From Listeria cossartiae subsp. cayugensis (GTDB taxonomy: Bacteria > Bacillota > Bacilli > Lactobacillales > Listeriaceae): a stretch of DNA of 64,000 bases. Location of the stretch: NCBI RefSeq assembly GCF_014229095.1, contig NZ_JAARZC010000001.1:1116001-1180000 (forward strand). Direction: 5' to 3'. Position 1 is the stretch's first letter; each line of letters starts with the position of its first letter. Of this stretch, positions 1 through 8,277 are shown in pieces. Under the pieces are notes generated by a model that saw nothing but the letters and a program-made list of their open reading frames with translations, ran no database searches and was not told where the DNA came from. The position numbers and the translations under genes are program-made.

Positions 1-1254
1 CTTGTTATTTATGCCCTTTTACCGATTTTAAGGAATACATATACTGGGATAAAAGAAGTCGATCCGGCGCTTGTCGAAGCTTCACGCGCCATGGGAATGA
101 ACAAATGGAAACGACTTTACAAAGTACAATTACCACTTGCAATGCCTGTAATTATGGCTGGTATTCGTACAGCAATGGTATTAATTATCGGTACCGCAAC
201 ACTCGCTGCATTAATTGGCGCTGGTGGACTTGGGGACTTGATTTTACTTGGTATTGACCGCAATGATAATAGTTTAATCCTGCTTGGTGCTATTCCAGCA
301 GCATTACTCGCTATCTTGTTTGATTTCCTATTACGTTTCCTTGAAAAAGCATCGTTTAGAAGTACCGTAATTACGATTTCGGCAGGAATTTTACTGACTG
401 CAGCAATCATTGTCGTTCCTTATTTTGCGTCTGATAAAAAAGAAATTACGATTGCTGGTAAATTAGGTGCTGAGCCAGAAATTTTGATTAATATGTATAA
501 GTTGGTTATTGAAGACGAAACCGATTTAAAAGTCAATGTAAAGCCTAATATGGGTAAAACGAGCTTCGTTTTCAATGCCTTAAAATCAGGCGATATTGAT
601 ATTTATCCTGAATTTACGGGAACGGTGTTGGAAACTTTCTTGAAGGAAAATGCGAAAACACATGATCCCGAGCAAGTTTATACGCAAGCACGTGATGGTT
701 TGGCAAAAGATTTCAACATGACTTACTTAAAACCAATGAAATATAACAATACTTACGCGCTGGCGGTTTCATCTGAATTCGCTAAAGAAAATAATTTGGA
801 AAAAATATCTGACCTCGGTCCGGTATCTGACCAAGTGAAAGCAGGATTCACGCTCGAGTTCAAAGACCGTTCGGATGGTTATAAAGGTATTCAAGATAAA
901 TACGGCCTAACCTTCTCAAACTTGAAAACAATGGAGCCAAAACTCCGCTATAATGCGATTAAGTCTGGGGATATTAACTTGTTAGATGCGTATTCGACCG
1001 ACAGCGAACTAGCGCAGTATAAATTAAAAGTGCTGGAAGATGATGAGCAACTCTTCCCTCCTTACCAAGGGGCACCACTTATGCTGACGAAAACTTTGGA
1101 TAAATATCCAGAACTGAAAAAACCATTAAACAAACTCGCTGGGAAAATTACAGACGATGAAATGCGTAAAATGAACTACGAAGTCAATGTAAATGGTAAA
1201 TCAGCTTATACTGTTGCCAAAGATTATTTACAAGATCAAGGTATCATTAAATAA
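1..1254 (+). CDS. bilEB: BilEB-type fused ABC permease/substrate-binding protein (5' end cut off)
   Basis: The reading frame is open from the first base of the window, so the start lies upstream. The visible 417 residues begin inside the permease domain (motif [14 protein letters not shown], the cytoplasmic EAA loop). Membrane segments follow up to about residue 140, then an OpuC/GbuC-like glycine betaine-binding domain (starts near [15 protein letters not shown]). Fusion of permease and binding domains in one chain is typical of OpuBB/BilEB-type proteins. In Listeria the gene at this position (lmo1422) is described as part of the BilE bile-exclusion system, and that name rests on synteny. 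The ATPase partner should lie just upstream of the window. Solute specificity cannot be read from the sequence; a choline or betaine importer is the alternative. Confidence 0.85.
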   Translation, partial: LVIYALLPILRNTYTGIKEVDPALVEASRAMGMNKWKRLYKVQLPLAMPVIMAGIRTAMVLIIGTATLAALIGAGGLGDLILLGIDRNDNSLILLGAIPAALLAILFDFLLRFLEKASFRSTVITISAGILLTAAIIVVPYFASDKKEITIAGKLGAEPEILINMYKLVIEDETDLKVNVKPNMGKTSFVFNALKSGDIDIYPEFTGTVLETFLKENAKTHDPEQVYTQARDGLAKDFNMTYLKPMKYNNTYALAVSSEFAKENNLEKISDLGPVSDQVKAGFTLEFKDRSDGYKGIQDKYGLTFSNLKTMEPKLRYNAIKSGDINLLDAYSTDSELAQYKLKVLEDDEQLFPPYQGAPLMLTKTLDKYPELKKPLNKLAGKITDDEMRKMNYEVNVNGKSAYTVAKDYLQDQGIIK

Positions 1255-1257
1255 AAT

Positions 1258-1297
1258 AAAGCTAAGTGGCGTAAATACCACTTAGCTTTATTTTTTA
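1258..1297. terminator. Bidirectional terminator between bilEB and the hypothetical gene
   Basis: A 12-bp perfect stem (AAAGCTAAGTGG with its complement) and an 8-nt loop, followed by a T run on the plus strand. The minus strand is also T-rich after the stem. It lies between two converging genes and probably serves both. Confidence 0.9.
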
Positions 1298-2125
1298 TTG
1301 CCTAATTAAGTTTTTAACTTTATTAACGTTCGGTTTATAGAAACGACAATGTGTTTCAAATTCTTTGTTAAATTCAGCTGCTCGTTGGGTTAAAGATTGC
1401 TCGTGATCAAGCATTAAGCCTTCTTCAAGGAGCGGTGTAAGGGAAATGATTTGGTCGAAAACTAGACCAGCATTCGTATCGCTTAAAACAGAAACCATTT
1501 TTCCAAGTGCTTTTTGTTTTTCTGTAGGAAGCTCTTTTTGATGAAGATGGAACCATTTTGCTAGTTGTTTACGATTTTTGCGCGTTGCTTCTAAATAAAT
1601 GCTTTGTGCATAAGCGGCTTTAGCAAACGCAATCGATAAGTTTTCAGCAGATTCCCAGTCTTCTTCTAAAATTTCCCCTTGCATCTTGATTTTTTGATTG
1701 AGTAACGTAATATCTTCTTGATAAACATCCATTTTGTGTTGCTGCTGTTTGTAAACTTCCATTGCTAAATTAAGTTCATCAATGGTTGGCTGCATTTTTT
1801 CACCAAAAATAGTATTATCATTTAAAATTAATTGTGTTTGTTCTATTTTTTCAGCAATAATGCTATCGCGTTCTTTAATTACATGAGATCGTTTACCTAA
1901 GTACTCAAAATAGAAGTTATACTTTTGAATGCGATTAACAACTGCTTCTGCTTCTTTCACGGTCGCTGGTTCTTCTTTTGAATTTAAGACAGTTACACCG
2001 GCTACTTTACTTAATTTGGTATAAATAATAATCGTGAAAACTTCGCCGTCCAAATTGATTGTGTACGGTAGTTTATGTTGCTGTTCTAAAAGCCTTTTAT
2101 GTTGTTTTAATAGTTTATCCGTCAT
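1295..2125 (-). CDS. Hypothetical protein, alpha-helical, function unknown
   Basis: A 276-residue protein I do not recognise. It has no signal peptide or membrane segment. It is charged and Gln/Lys/Glu-rich, with likely coiled-coil stretches around residues 85-165 (KERDSIIAEKIEQTQL and MEVYKQQQHKMDVYQEDI). This suggests a cytoplasmic helical protein. The N-terminal 60 residues look more beta-like (TINLDGEVFTIIIYTKL). ATG is preceded by AAAGGTG at ordinary spacing. It is a single-gene unit between bilEB (converging) and mntH, with an AT-rich 19-bp palindrome upstream at 2159-2177. Position corresponds to lmo1423. No function is assigned. Confidence 0.8.
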   Translation of the reverse strand: MTDKLLKQHKRLLEQQHKLPYTINLDGEVFTIIIYTKLSKVAGVTVLNSKEEPATVKEAEAVVNRIQKYNFYFEYLGKRSHVIKERDSIIAEKIEQTQLILNDNTIFGEKMQPTIDELNLAMEVYKQQQHKMDVYQEDITLLNQKIKMQGEILEEDWESAENLSIAFAKAAYAQSIYLEATRKNRKQLAKWFHLHQKELPTEKQKALGKMVSVLSDTNAGLVFDQIISLTPLLEEGLMLDHEQSLTQRAAEFNKEFETHCRFYKPNVNKVKNLIRQ

Positions 2126-2155
2126 TGTTATTCAACACCTTTACTACGCCATTAG

Positions 2156-2180
2156 TATTATATAATTCAATTATATAGTA
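2156..2180 (-). promoter_or_regulatory. AT-rich palindrome overlapping the promoter of the hypothetical gene
   Basis: TATATAATT-C-AATTATATA (2159-2177) is a perfect 9-1-9 palindrome, extendable to 2156-2180 with one mismatch. It contains TATAAT in both directions. On the minus strand a -10 TATAAT can be paired with TTTATA at 16 bp or TCGAAA at 17 bp. It may be a promoter with overlapping operator or only AT-rich promoter DNA. It does not match the Fur, PerR or Zur half-sites. Confidence 0.45.
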
Positions 2181-2262
2181 TAAAGATGAAAATTTCGAGG
2201 GAAAGAAATGAGAAAATTATTTTTAATTGTTTACATAATATAATTATTGTCCCCTTGCTTCT

Positions 2263-3609
2263 TTATAATGACGTTAAAGTGTAGAATAATAAGTAGATAT
2301 TTAAGACGGCAATGAAAATCGCAACGGCCCAAGAAATGATTTTTAACCAGGTTGGGTTAACGAATTCGCCCATTTTTTGTTTATCGCTCGTAAACATAAC
2401 TAGTGGAATGACGGCAAATGATAGTTGCATGGAGAGAATAACTTGGCTAAAAATAAGCAGTTCATTTATTCCATTTGCTCCGTATAAGGCTGTAATAATA
2501 ACCGCTGGGACAATCGCTAGCACACGTGTTAGTAAACGACGAACTACAGGTTTTAAACGGATATTTAAGAAACCTTCCATGACGATTTGACCAGCGAGTG
2601 TGCCAGTTAAAGTAGAGTTTTGACCTGATGCAAGTAAAGCGACGGCAAAAACAGTACTGGCAATACTGCTACCAAGTGTTGGATTGAGTAATTTATAAGC
2701 ATCCTCAATACCAGCTACATTATGTTGTCCGGTAGTATAAAAAGCCGCTGCTGCTAAAATTAAAATCGATGCATTAATTAATAAAGCAATCGTTAAGGAA
2801 AAAGTGGAATCGATAAATGAAAAACGAATTGCCTCTTTTTTCCCTTCCTTTGTTCGTGCGTATTGTCTCGTTTGCACGATAGATGAATGCAAATATAAAT
2901 TATGTGGCATGACAGTCGCGCCAAGAATACCAAGTGCGATATAAAGCATTGCCGGATTAGTTACAATTTCTGATTGCGGGATAAAACCTTTGGCGATTGC
3001 TTGCATATCTGGATGTGACATCACCATTTCCGCTCCGAAACAGACTAAAATGGTAACCATCAACGTAATAACAATGACCTCGATATAGCGGAAACCTTTG
3101 TGTTGTAAAAATAGCACGAGAAAAATATCCAATGCGGTAATACAAACACCCCAAATTAGCGGGATTCCAAATAGTAAATTAAGCGCAATTGCACTACCGA
3201 TAACTTCTGCAATATCAGTAGCAATGATTGCTAGTTCAGCTAAAATCCAAAGGACAAAGCCAAATGGTTTCGAAAAATGATCACTAGATGCCTGCGCTAA
3301 ATCTCGGCCAGTAACGATACCTAATTTAGAGGCAAGTGATTGTAATAAAACAGCTAAAATATTAGAAATTAAAATAACAGATAATAAAGTGTAACCAAAT
3401 TCTGATCCACCGGCAATAGATGTTGCCCAATTCCCTGGATCAACATAACCTACCGCAATAAGAGCTCCTGGCCCCATAAAGGCAAATAATTTGCGGAAAA
3501 ATTTCGCGTTTTTTGGAATGGCTACGGAATTATTTACTTCACTCAAGCTAGGAGCATTTTGTGCTTTTCTCCAGCTTTGTTTTGTGCGTTCTGTTTTCTC
3601 CTTTTTCAT
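2263..3609 (-). CDS. mntH: NRAMP-family Mn2+/H+ symporter MntH
   Basis: Divalent metal importer of the plasma membrane, mainly Mn2+ coupled to protons. The 448-residue form starts at ATG 3607-3609, which follows a GGTCAGGGAG ribosome-binding site; an upstream in-frame extension of about 20 residues lacks one. Family signatures are visible: DPGN in helix 1 (GYVDPGNWATS) and MPHN in helix 6 (ATVMPHNLYLHS), which together form the metal site, with about 11 hydrophobic segments. It is monocistronic, with a sigma-A-like promoter and an MntR-like operator directly upstream, so repression by MntR under high manganese is likely. No clear terminator is visible after its stop. Confidence 0.95.
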   Translation of the reverse strand: MKKEKTERTKQSWRKAQNAPSLSEVNNSVAIPKNAKFFRKLFAFMGPGALIAVGYVDPGNWATSIAGGSEFGYTLLSVILISNILAVLLQSLASKLGIVTGRDLAQASSDHFSKPFGFVLWILAELAIIATDIAEVIGSAIALNLLFGIPLIWGVCITALDIFLVLFLQHKGFRYIEVIVITLMVTILVCFGAEMVMSHPDMQAIAKGFIPQSEIVTNPAMLYIALGILGATVMPHNLYLHSSIVQTRQYARTKEGKKEAIRFSFIDSTFSLTIALLINASILILAAAAFYTTGQHNVAGIEDAYKLLNPTLGSSIASTVFAVALLASGQNSTLTGTLAGQIVMEGFLNIRLKPVVRRLLTRVLAIVPAVIITALYGANGINELLIFSQVILSMQLSFAVIPLVMFTSDKQKMGEFVNPTWLKIISWAVAIFIAVLNIYLLFYTLTSL

Positions 3610-3640
3610 GCTCCCTGACCTTCTTTCGTTTATGATAAAA

Positions 3641-3669
3641 AGTTTACTACGGGAAACATTCTTTGTCAA
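3641..3669 (-). promoter_or_regulatory. mntH promoter with MntR-like operator
   Basis: On the minus strand: -35 TTGACA (3664-3669), 17-bp spacer, -10 TAAACT (3641-3646). An imperfect dyad GTTTCCCGTAGTAAAC (3642-3657) covers the -10 and most of the spacer. The outer GTTT/AAAC arms and length fit MntR boxes of Firmicutes. Overlap with the -10 fits repression. The assignment to MntR is inferred from the downstream gene. Confidence 0.7.
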
Positions 3670-3671
3670 AC

Positions 3672-3713
3672 GAAAAACACAACCTTTTGATGAAGATGAT
3701 AGGTTGTGTTTTC
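3672..3713 (-). terminator. opuC operon terminator
   Basis: The stem AAAACACAACC pairs with GGTTGTGTTTT around an 18-nt loop, and the minus-strand 3' side runs into T5. It lies directly after the opuCD stop and directly before the mntH -35 element. Confidence 0.85.
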
Positions 3714-3721
3714 GCGTATTC

Positions 3722-4393
3722 TCATAAGGCTTCGGTTAATGATTTTCTTTTGTTTTTCACTGGATTTAATGTGCGTTCGACCCAACCAAGCAATACATCG
3801 GCTAAAATTGCCATAACTGCGGTTGGGATTGCACCTGCTAAAATGATCGCAGTCCCGTTTGTGGCATTGGTTCCGCGCACGATAATGTCTCCGAGTCCTC
3901 CTGCTCCAACGAATGTTCCGATAGCTGCGACACCAATCGCAATAACGAGCGCATTTCTGATACCTGCCATAATAACGGATAAAGCAAGTGGCATTTCGAT
4001 GAGACGTAGCACTTGCCATTTTGTCATCCCCATTGCTTTACCTGATTCTAAAAGCGCTCCGTCAACGTTTCTAATGCCTGTATAGGTGTTTTTTAGAATC
4101 GGTAGTAAAGAATATAGGAATAAGGATAAAACGACTGTATTCGTCCCTAAGCCCATGATTAGCATGAGGACAGCTAATAGCGCCAGTGCTGGGATAGTTT
4201 GGATGATATTGGCGATTTGAATGACCCAACTAGCTAAGCGTTTCTTCCTTGCAATATATACTCCGAGTGGTATTGCTATGATTGCTGCGAAGATAACTCC
4301 GTAAGCACTCATTAAGAAATGCCGCCAGAACTCTTCCATAACGTAGCTTCCGTTTGTTTGATAATAGTCAATTAATTGTTTTAATGTGTCCAT
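3722..4393 (-). CDS. opuCD: OpuCD, compatible-solute ABC transporter permease
   Basis: Second membrane subunit of the OpuC importer (carnitine, also glycine betaine or choline-type solutes). It has 223 residues with five to six hydrophobic segments. The EAA loop is seen as ESGKAMGMTKWQVLRLIEMP, which docks the ATPase. ATG follows AAGGAGGTGCC. It is the last gene of opuCA-CB-CC-CD, 14 bp after opuCC, and is followed by a strong terminator. Its sequence resembles OpuCB and the permease half of BilEB, showing duplication within this transporter family. Confidence 0.95.
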   Translation of the reverse strand: MDTLKQLIDYYQTNGSYVMEEFWRHFLMSAYGVIFAAIIAIPLGVYIARKKRLASWVIQIANIIQTIPALALLAVLMLIMGLGTNTVVLSLFLYSLLPILKNTYTGIRNVDGALLESGKAMGMTKWQVLRLIEMPLALSVIMAGIRNALVIAIGVAAIGTFVGAGGLGDIIVRGTNATNGTAIILAGAIPTAVMAILADVLLGWVERTLNPVKNKRKSLTEAL

Positions 4394-4407
4394 CTTTTGG
4401 CACCTCC

Positions 4408-5334
4408 TTAGTTTTTACCATCAAAGTAATTATTTTTTTGTAGGAATTCTTGCGCTACAATAGATGGTTCTTTTAATTTGCCATCTGCTTCATAATTAAG
4501 TTTTTGCATTTGTTCTGTAGAGATTTTTCCTTTTAATTTATTGATTGTTGTTTTCAATTCTGGGTGTTTCTTTAAAATTTCGTCTGTTGCAAGTGCGGAT
4601 GCGTCGTACGGTGGGAAGAATTTTTTATCATCTTCTAAAAGTTTTAAATTGTATGTTGGAATACGGCCGTCGGTGGAATAACCGAGCGCCACGTCCATTT
4701 GGTTGTTTTTCAGTGCGGTATAGATTAAGCCGATTTGCATTGGGAAGATTTTCTTAAACTCGATGTTATAAGCTTTGGAGAATGCTTTATAGCCGTCTCC
4801 TTCACGCTCCATCCAAGAATTATCTACACCAGCAGTGAGCTCATTTTCTACTTTGCGCATATCACTTACGGTGTTTAAATTGTATTTCTTCGCGGTATCT
4901 TGGCGTACCATAAACACATACGTATTTGCAAAACCGTATGAATCGAACCATGTTTGGTGGAAACGTTCTTCAAATCCTTTTTTTACAGCAGCTAAGGCTT
5001 TTTCAGGATCTTTAATGGCTTCTTCGCCGAGAGGTCCGACTAAATCGGTTCCTGTGTATCGGGTAGCGGTAATATCTACATCCCCATTTAACATCGCTTG
5101 GTGTTGCACGATCGTTGAACCAAGGTTATTGACGATTTCTACTTTCAAGCCGGTATCATGTTCGATTAATTCTTTTAAAATATTGGAAACAATTTGGGAC
5201 TCAGTTGTGGCCATTGCACCAATACGGATAGTATCTTTGGAACTACCTCCAAGTCCTGGTAAAGAACAGCTAGACAAGAACAGAGAGCTAGTTAGAAGTA
5301 ACACGCTGAATAACGCGATAAATTTTTTCTTCAT
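4408..5334 (-). CDS. opuCC: OpuCC, lipoprotein solute-binding subunit
   Basis: Extracytoplasmic substrate-binding protein of OpuC. It has 308 residues with a lipoprotein signal: KKK, a hydrophobic core, then LSSC with Cys at about residue 23. The mature part is an OpuAC/ProX-type domain, similar to the C-terminal half of BilEB (both carry a KLLEDD/KVLEDD block followed by FFPPY/LFPPY). It captures carnitine/betaine-type osmolytes and delivers them to OpuCB/OpuCD. The start follows GAAGGGGGAG. It lies 1 bp after opuCB and 14 bp before opuCD. Confidence 0.95.
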   Translation of the reverse strand: MKKKFIALFSVLLLTSSLFLSSCSLPGLGGSSKDTIRIGAMATTESQIVSNILKELIEHDTGLKVEIVNNLGSTIVQHQAMLNGDVDITATRYTGTDLVGPLGEEAIKDPEKALAAVKKGFEERFHQTWFDSYGFANTYVFMVRQDTAKKYNLNTVSDMRKVENELTAGVDNSWMEREGDGYKAFSKAYNIEFKKIFPMQIGLIYTALKNNQMDVALGYSTDGRIPTYNLKLLEDDKKFFPPYDASALATDEILKKHPELKTTINKLKGKISTEQMQKLNYEADGKLKEPSIVAQEFLQKNNYFDGKN

Positions 5335-5335
5335 G

Positions 5336-5992
5336 TCATTCTCCCCCTTCCCGAGCTTCGCGGATAGCTTTTGGAGTGAGGCGATATTCTAATTTTCCAA
5401 GCGCGAATTCTACTACAAGGGCTAAAATGGTCACAGGAATTGCTCCGCCGAGAATTAAATCTGGACGATATAAATTCAAGCCATTAAAAATAAAGTCTCC
5501 AAGTCCGCCTGCTCCAATATAAGAAGCAAGTGTTGCCCAAGCGATAACATATACTGCGGATAAACGAATACCAGCCATAATAATCGATATGGAGTTTGGA
5601 ATTTCGACGTTAACAATTAGTTGCCAATTCGTCATCCCCATACCACGACCAGATTCGATTAAGTTTTTATCAACTCCACGAACACCGATAAATGTGTTGC
5701 GTAAGATTGGTAAAAGCGCATAAATAAATAGCGCGATAATTGCTGGTAGTGTACCAACACCAAGAAACGGAATAATAAACGCCAAAATGGCAAGCGACGG
5801 TACCGTTTGAAGCACACTAACTACACCAATAACAAAGTTCGCTACTTTAGGTGATCGTGTGAGTAAAATCCCGGTAGGTACTGCAACTGCAATGCCTAAA
5901 ATAACCGCAGATAAGGAAATAAATAAATGTTGCCATGTTTGAACGAGTAAGTTATGGCCGTTTTCTTGAAAAAATGTAACAATTGCGTCCAT
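5336..5992 (-). CDS. opuCB: OpuCB, compatible-solute ABC transporter permease
   Basis: Integral membrane subunit of OpuC, 218 residues, with several hydrophobic helices. The EAA loop reads [20 protein letters not shown]. It pairs with OpuCD as the membrane channel and contacts OpuCA. ATG follows GAGGGATAAGC. It begins 3 bp after the opuCA stop, so translational coupling is likely. Transcription comes from the opuCA promoters. Confidence 0.95.
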   Translation of the reverse strand: MDAIVTFFQENGHNLLVQTWQHLFISLSAVILGIAVAVPTGILLTRSPKVANFVIGVVSVLQTVPSLAILAFIIPFLGVGTLPAIIALFIYALLPILRNTFIGVRGVDKNLIESGRGMGMTNWQLIVNVEIPNSISIIMAGIRLSAVYVIAWATLASYIGAGGLGDFIFNGLNLYRPDLILGGAIPVTILALVVEFALGKLEYRLTPKAIREAREGGE

Positions 5993-5995
5993 AGC

Positions 5996-7180
5996 TTATC
6001 CCTCCTGCTTCATTTCTGGCTCTGTCGTTTCGGAAGCGGCATGTTCCTCCTGCGTTTCTGCTCCTTCGCCCCAGATGGAATCATAAACGATATCAACTAA
6101 GCTGGCACGAGTGACAATTCCGACAAGTCGTTTGTCTTTATCCACGACTGGAATATATTTATAGCCACGTTTTAGAATCCGTTGTACGGTATCGCGAAGT
6201 AACGTATCTTCATTAACATAAAAAACGTTTTTCTCGATTATATCCATGACGGAAGTTGCGGTACGGCGATTTAAATCGATTTGTTCTACATCGATAAAGC
6301 CTTTTAAGACATTACCTTCATCCACTACAAGTAACGTATCTACTCGTTTTTCTTTCATAATCGTAATCGCCGCTTGGAGAGATTTATCCGCTGTAATCGA
6401 AACGGGATTCGTATTCATAATTTGCGCTACTTGAGTAACATCTGGTTTCGCTTCTATTAAACGATCTTTCCCGATGAAATCACGTACAAAGGAATTCGCT
6501 GGATTACGTAAAATTTCATCTGGTGTATCAAATTGGACGATTTCGCCTGCTTTCATAATCACAATTCGGTCTGCAAGTTTAATCGCTTCATCCATATCAT
6601 GGGTAACAAAAATAATCGTTTTCCCAAGTTCTTTTTGCAAATTCTTGAACTCTTCTTGGAGCGAATCACGGGTAATTGGGTCAAGCGCGCCAAAAGGTTC
6701 ATCCATTAGAATTAAGTTTTGCTCTGCCGCAAGCGCTCTCAGAACACCGATACGTTGTTGCTGTCCACCACTTAATTCATACGGGTAGCGATCTAAAAAT
6801 TCTTCTGGTAAATCGACTAATTTTATTAATTCTTTAGCCCGTTCTTGTTTTTTCTCTTCGGACCATTTAAGTAATTTTGGAACAAGGACGATATTTTCAC
6901 GAATCGTCATATGTGGCATTAAGCCAATTTGCTGGATAACATAACCAATCGAACGTCTGAGTTTGACAGGATCTTCCGCCATGATGTCTTTGTCATTAAT
7001 AAATATTTTGCCTTCTGTAGGTTCAATAAGCCGGTTAATCATCTTCATTGTTGTCGTTTTCCCACAACCACTTGGACCGATAAAACAAACAAATTCTCCT
7101 TTATCGATGTTAAGTGTTAGATCATTAACAGCTTTTTTGCCCCCTTTATAAGTCTTCGTTACGTGTTCAAATTTTAACAC
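5996..7180 (-). CDS. opuCA: OpuCA, ATPase of the carnitine/betaine ABC transporter, with CBS domains
   Basis: Energises OpuC osmolyte uptake. I prefer the GTG at 7178-7180 (protein begins MLKFEHVTKTYKGG), because ATGGAGGTG lies at proper spacing; a longer in-frame start at 7216 has no such site. The protein has 394 residues. Walker A is GPSGCGKTT (about residue 36), the signature LSGGQQQR, Walker B ILMDEPFGALD. Two CBS motifs follow between about residues 255 and 370 (VDTLLVVDEGN, KYIPVVDKDKR), a sensor of ionic strength in OpuA-type ATPases. The C-terminal tail is acidic. First gene of the operon; a sigma-B-like promoter lies upstream. Confidence 0.95.
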   Translation of the reverse strand: MLKFEHVTKTYKGGKKAVNDLTLNIDKGEFVCFIGPSGCGKTTTMKMINRLIEPTEGKIFINDKDIMAEDPVKLRRSIGYVIQQIGLMPHMTIRENIVLVPKLLKWSEEKKQERAKELIKLVDLPEEFLDRYPYELSGGQQQRIGVLRALAAEQNLILMDEPFGALDPITRDSLQEEFKNLQKELGKTIIFVTHDMDEAIKLADRIVIMKAGEIVQFDTPDEILRNPANSFVRDFIGKDRLIEAKPDVTQVAQIMNTNPVSITADKSLQAAITIMKEKRVDTLLVVDEGNVLKGFIDVEQIDLNRRTATSVMDIIEKNVFYVNEDTLLRDTVQRILKRGYKYIPVVDKDKRLVGIVTRASLVDIVYDSIWGEGAETQEEHAASETTEPEMKQEG

Positions 7181-7238
7181 GCTTATACACCTCCATTTTT
7201 TCTTTACCACTACCAAAAAATTGGCAATCGATAAATAT

Positions 7239-7264
7239 TTTCCCTAACTAATGCAGATTTAAAC
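7239..7264 (-). promoter_or_regulatory. Sigma-B-like promoter of opuCABCD
   Basis: On the minus strand: -35 GTTTAA (7259-7264), 14-bp spacer, -10 GGGAAA (7239-7244), which fits the general stress sigma-B consensus GTTT-N13-15-GGGWAW. It is about 60 bp before the opuCA start codon. Sigma-B control of opuCA is established in L. monocytogenes; the exact hexamers are my reading. Confidence 0.8.
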
Positions 7265-7418
7265 TTTTTAAATACAAAAAAACAGCTTAAAGACAGTGTT
7301 ACATTCAAACGGAAGTTCCTAGACAAGATGATTCGTACTTGTGGCACGTGTGACATCGATGCTAAACTTTAATCGTGAAAATGAGCATTGTAATAAGCTG
7401 CAATATAGTATTTATTTA

Positions 7419-7427
7419 ATTATAACA
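7419..7427 (-). promoter_or_regulatory. Extended -10 promoter, distal opuC promoter
   Basis: The minus strand carries TGT-TATAAT (extended -10), with no good -35. It would give a leader of about 230 nt before opuCA. It sits right behind the thiT terminator. This is probably a housekeeping promoter upstream of the sigma-B one. Confidence 0.55.
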
Positions 7428-7432
7428 CACTT

Positions 7433-7465
7433 AAAAAGGCCCAAAAGCAAATGCTCTCAGACCTT
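7433..7465 (-). terminator. thiT terminator
   Basis: Minus-strand hairpin with outer AAGGTC/GGCCTT and inner AGAGC/GCTTT pairs, followed by T5. It lies directly after the thiT stop and abuts the distal opuC promoter. Confidence 0.7.
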
Positions 7466-7469
7466 GTGG

Positions 7470-8030
7470 TTATTTCGGTAAGAATAATTTGGGTGAAGTT
7501 TTTAGTAATATCGAGATGACGATACCGGCAACAAGTACTGTAGCAAGGCAACTAGCCCCGTTCATGACTATCGAAAACAGTTGCGCACCCCAACCTTTGA
7601 AAGCATAGGCACCCCAGAACAAGACGCCAGCAACATAATGCCAAAAATATTTAGCGACCCCACCAATAATCATGGTCCCCCACGCCCATTGAATCGCTTT
7701 TTTTAGTTGATTAGTGGCTAAATTGCTTCGAACCTGCTTACTGAAAACACCACTGAAAGCAATAAAACTGAATGCTAAAATGTACTCAATAATCGCTTGA
7801 GACGGCATTAAAATATAAGCTTTCCCGGTGAGGAAATGTAGCAATCCCCATAACAGTCCGGCGAATCCAGCCGCCCAAAAGCCGCGACGAATTGCAATCA
7901 CATACATTGGAATCATGCCTAGTGAAATCGAAAAACTAGAACCAATATCTAGCGGGATAAAACTTAGTACCATCGCTACTGCAGCAAAGATAGCACACTC
8001 AAGTAAAATAATTAATCGTTTGTTTTGCAT
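7470..8030 (-). CDS. thiT: ThiT, thiamine-specific S component of an ECF transporter
   Basis: Membrane thiamine-binding subunit (186 residues, six hydrophobic segments). It works with the shared EcfA/EcfA'/EcfT module encoded elsewhere. It matches the ThiT/YuaJ family in length, in the N-terminal pattern (LLECAIFAAVAMVLSFIP) and in the Trp/His-rich centre (GGVAKYFWHYVAGVLFWG) that lines the thiamine site. It is monocistronic. A TPP riboswitch lies upstream, and a stem that can cover the ribosome-binding site GAGGGGAG lies just before the ATG. Thiamine pyrophosphate therefore represses it. Confidence 0.95.
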   Translation of the reverse strand: MQNKRLIILLECAIFAAVAMVLSFIPLDIGSSFSISLGMIPMYVIAIRRGFWAAGFAGLLWGLLHFLTGKAYILMPSQAIIEYILAFSFIAFSGVFSKQVRSNLATNQLKKAIQWAWGTMIIGGVAKYFWHYVAGVLFWGAYAFKGWGAQLFSIVMNGASCLATVLVAGIVISILLKTSPKLFLPK

Positions 8031-8044
8031 AAAAAATAAACTCC

Positions 8045-8081
8045 CCTCTTCTTTTTGGTCAAAAACGTACCCCAGAAGAAA
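8045..8081 (-). promoter_or_regulatory. Ribosome-binding-site sequestering stem before thiT
   Basis: In the minus-strand leader TTTCTTCT (8074-8081) can pair with AGAAGAGG (8045-8052), which overlaps the thiT Shine-Dalgarno sequence; a GGT/ACC pair extends the stem. There is no T run after it. It is a plausible expression platform for translational control by the TPP aptamer. Confidence 0.5.
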
Positions 8082-8104
8082 GCAGTTTCTATTGTTAGAA
8101 ATGC

Positions 8105-8206
8105 AATCGCCACAATCCCTACGCTCGTACTAACGAACAGGTTCAAAGGGTCAGAATCCAAAAACACGTGGACTCAATCTCAGCTAAGAAGCCCCCCCTG
8201 TGGTAA
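8105..8206 (-). ncRNA. TPP riboswitch (THI element) controlling thiT
   Basis: The minus-strand leader contains the conserved THI-box blocks in order: CAGGGGGGGCT, GCTGAGAttga, GACCCTTTGAACCTG, then a P3/P4 arm ending GTAGGGATTGTGG. CTGAGA and ACCCTTTGAACCTG are the pyrimidine- and pyrophosphate-binding parts of the aptamer. The downstream gene is a thiamine transporter, which fits. Confidence 0.95.
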
Positions 8207-8233
8207 CGTCTATGAAATTATCGTACAACAATC

Positions 8234-8261
8234 ATTATAGCATGCACTTCTTTTTTGTAAA
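8234..8261 (-). promoter_or_regulatory. Promoter of the thiT riboswitch transcript
   Basis: On the minus strand: -35 TTTACA (8256-8261), 16-bp spacer, extended -10 TGC-TATAAT (8234-8239). The transcript would start about 20 nt before the aptamer. Confidence 0.75.
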
Positions 8262-8277
8262 GAATTTTTTCTTTTCT

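Noticed and set aside
2156-2180. PerR or Fur box before the hypothetical gene
   Set aside because: The 7-1-7 symmetry resembles a Fur-family site, but the half-site TATAATT does not match TTATAAT or TGATAAT in register.
3663-4085. Plus-strand open frame of 140 codons opposite opuCD
   Set aside because: Lies antisense to a clear permease gene. The long frame follows from codon bias of the opposite strand.
4835-5392. Plus-strand open frame of 185 codons opposite opuCC
   Set aside because: Antisense shadow of a well-defined lipoprotein gene; no start signal.
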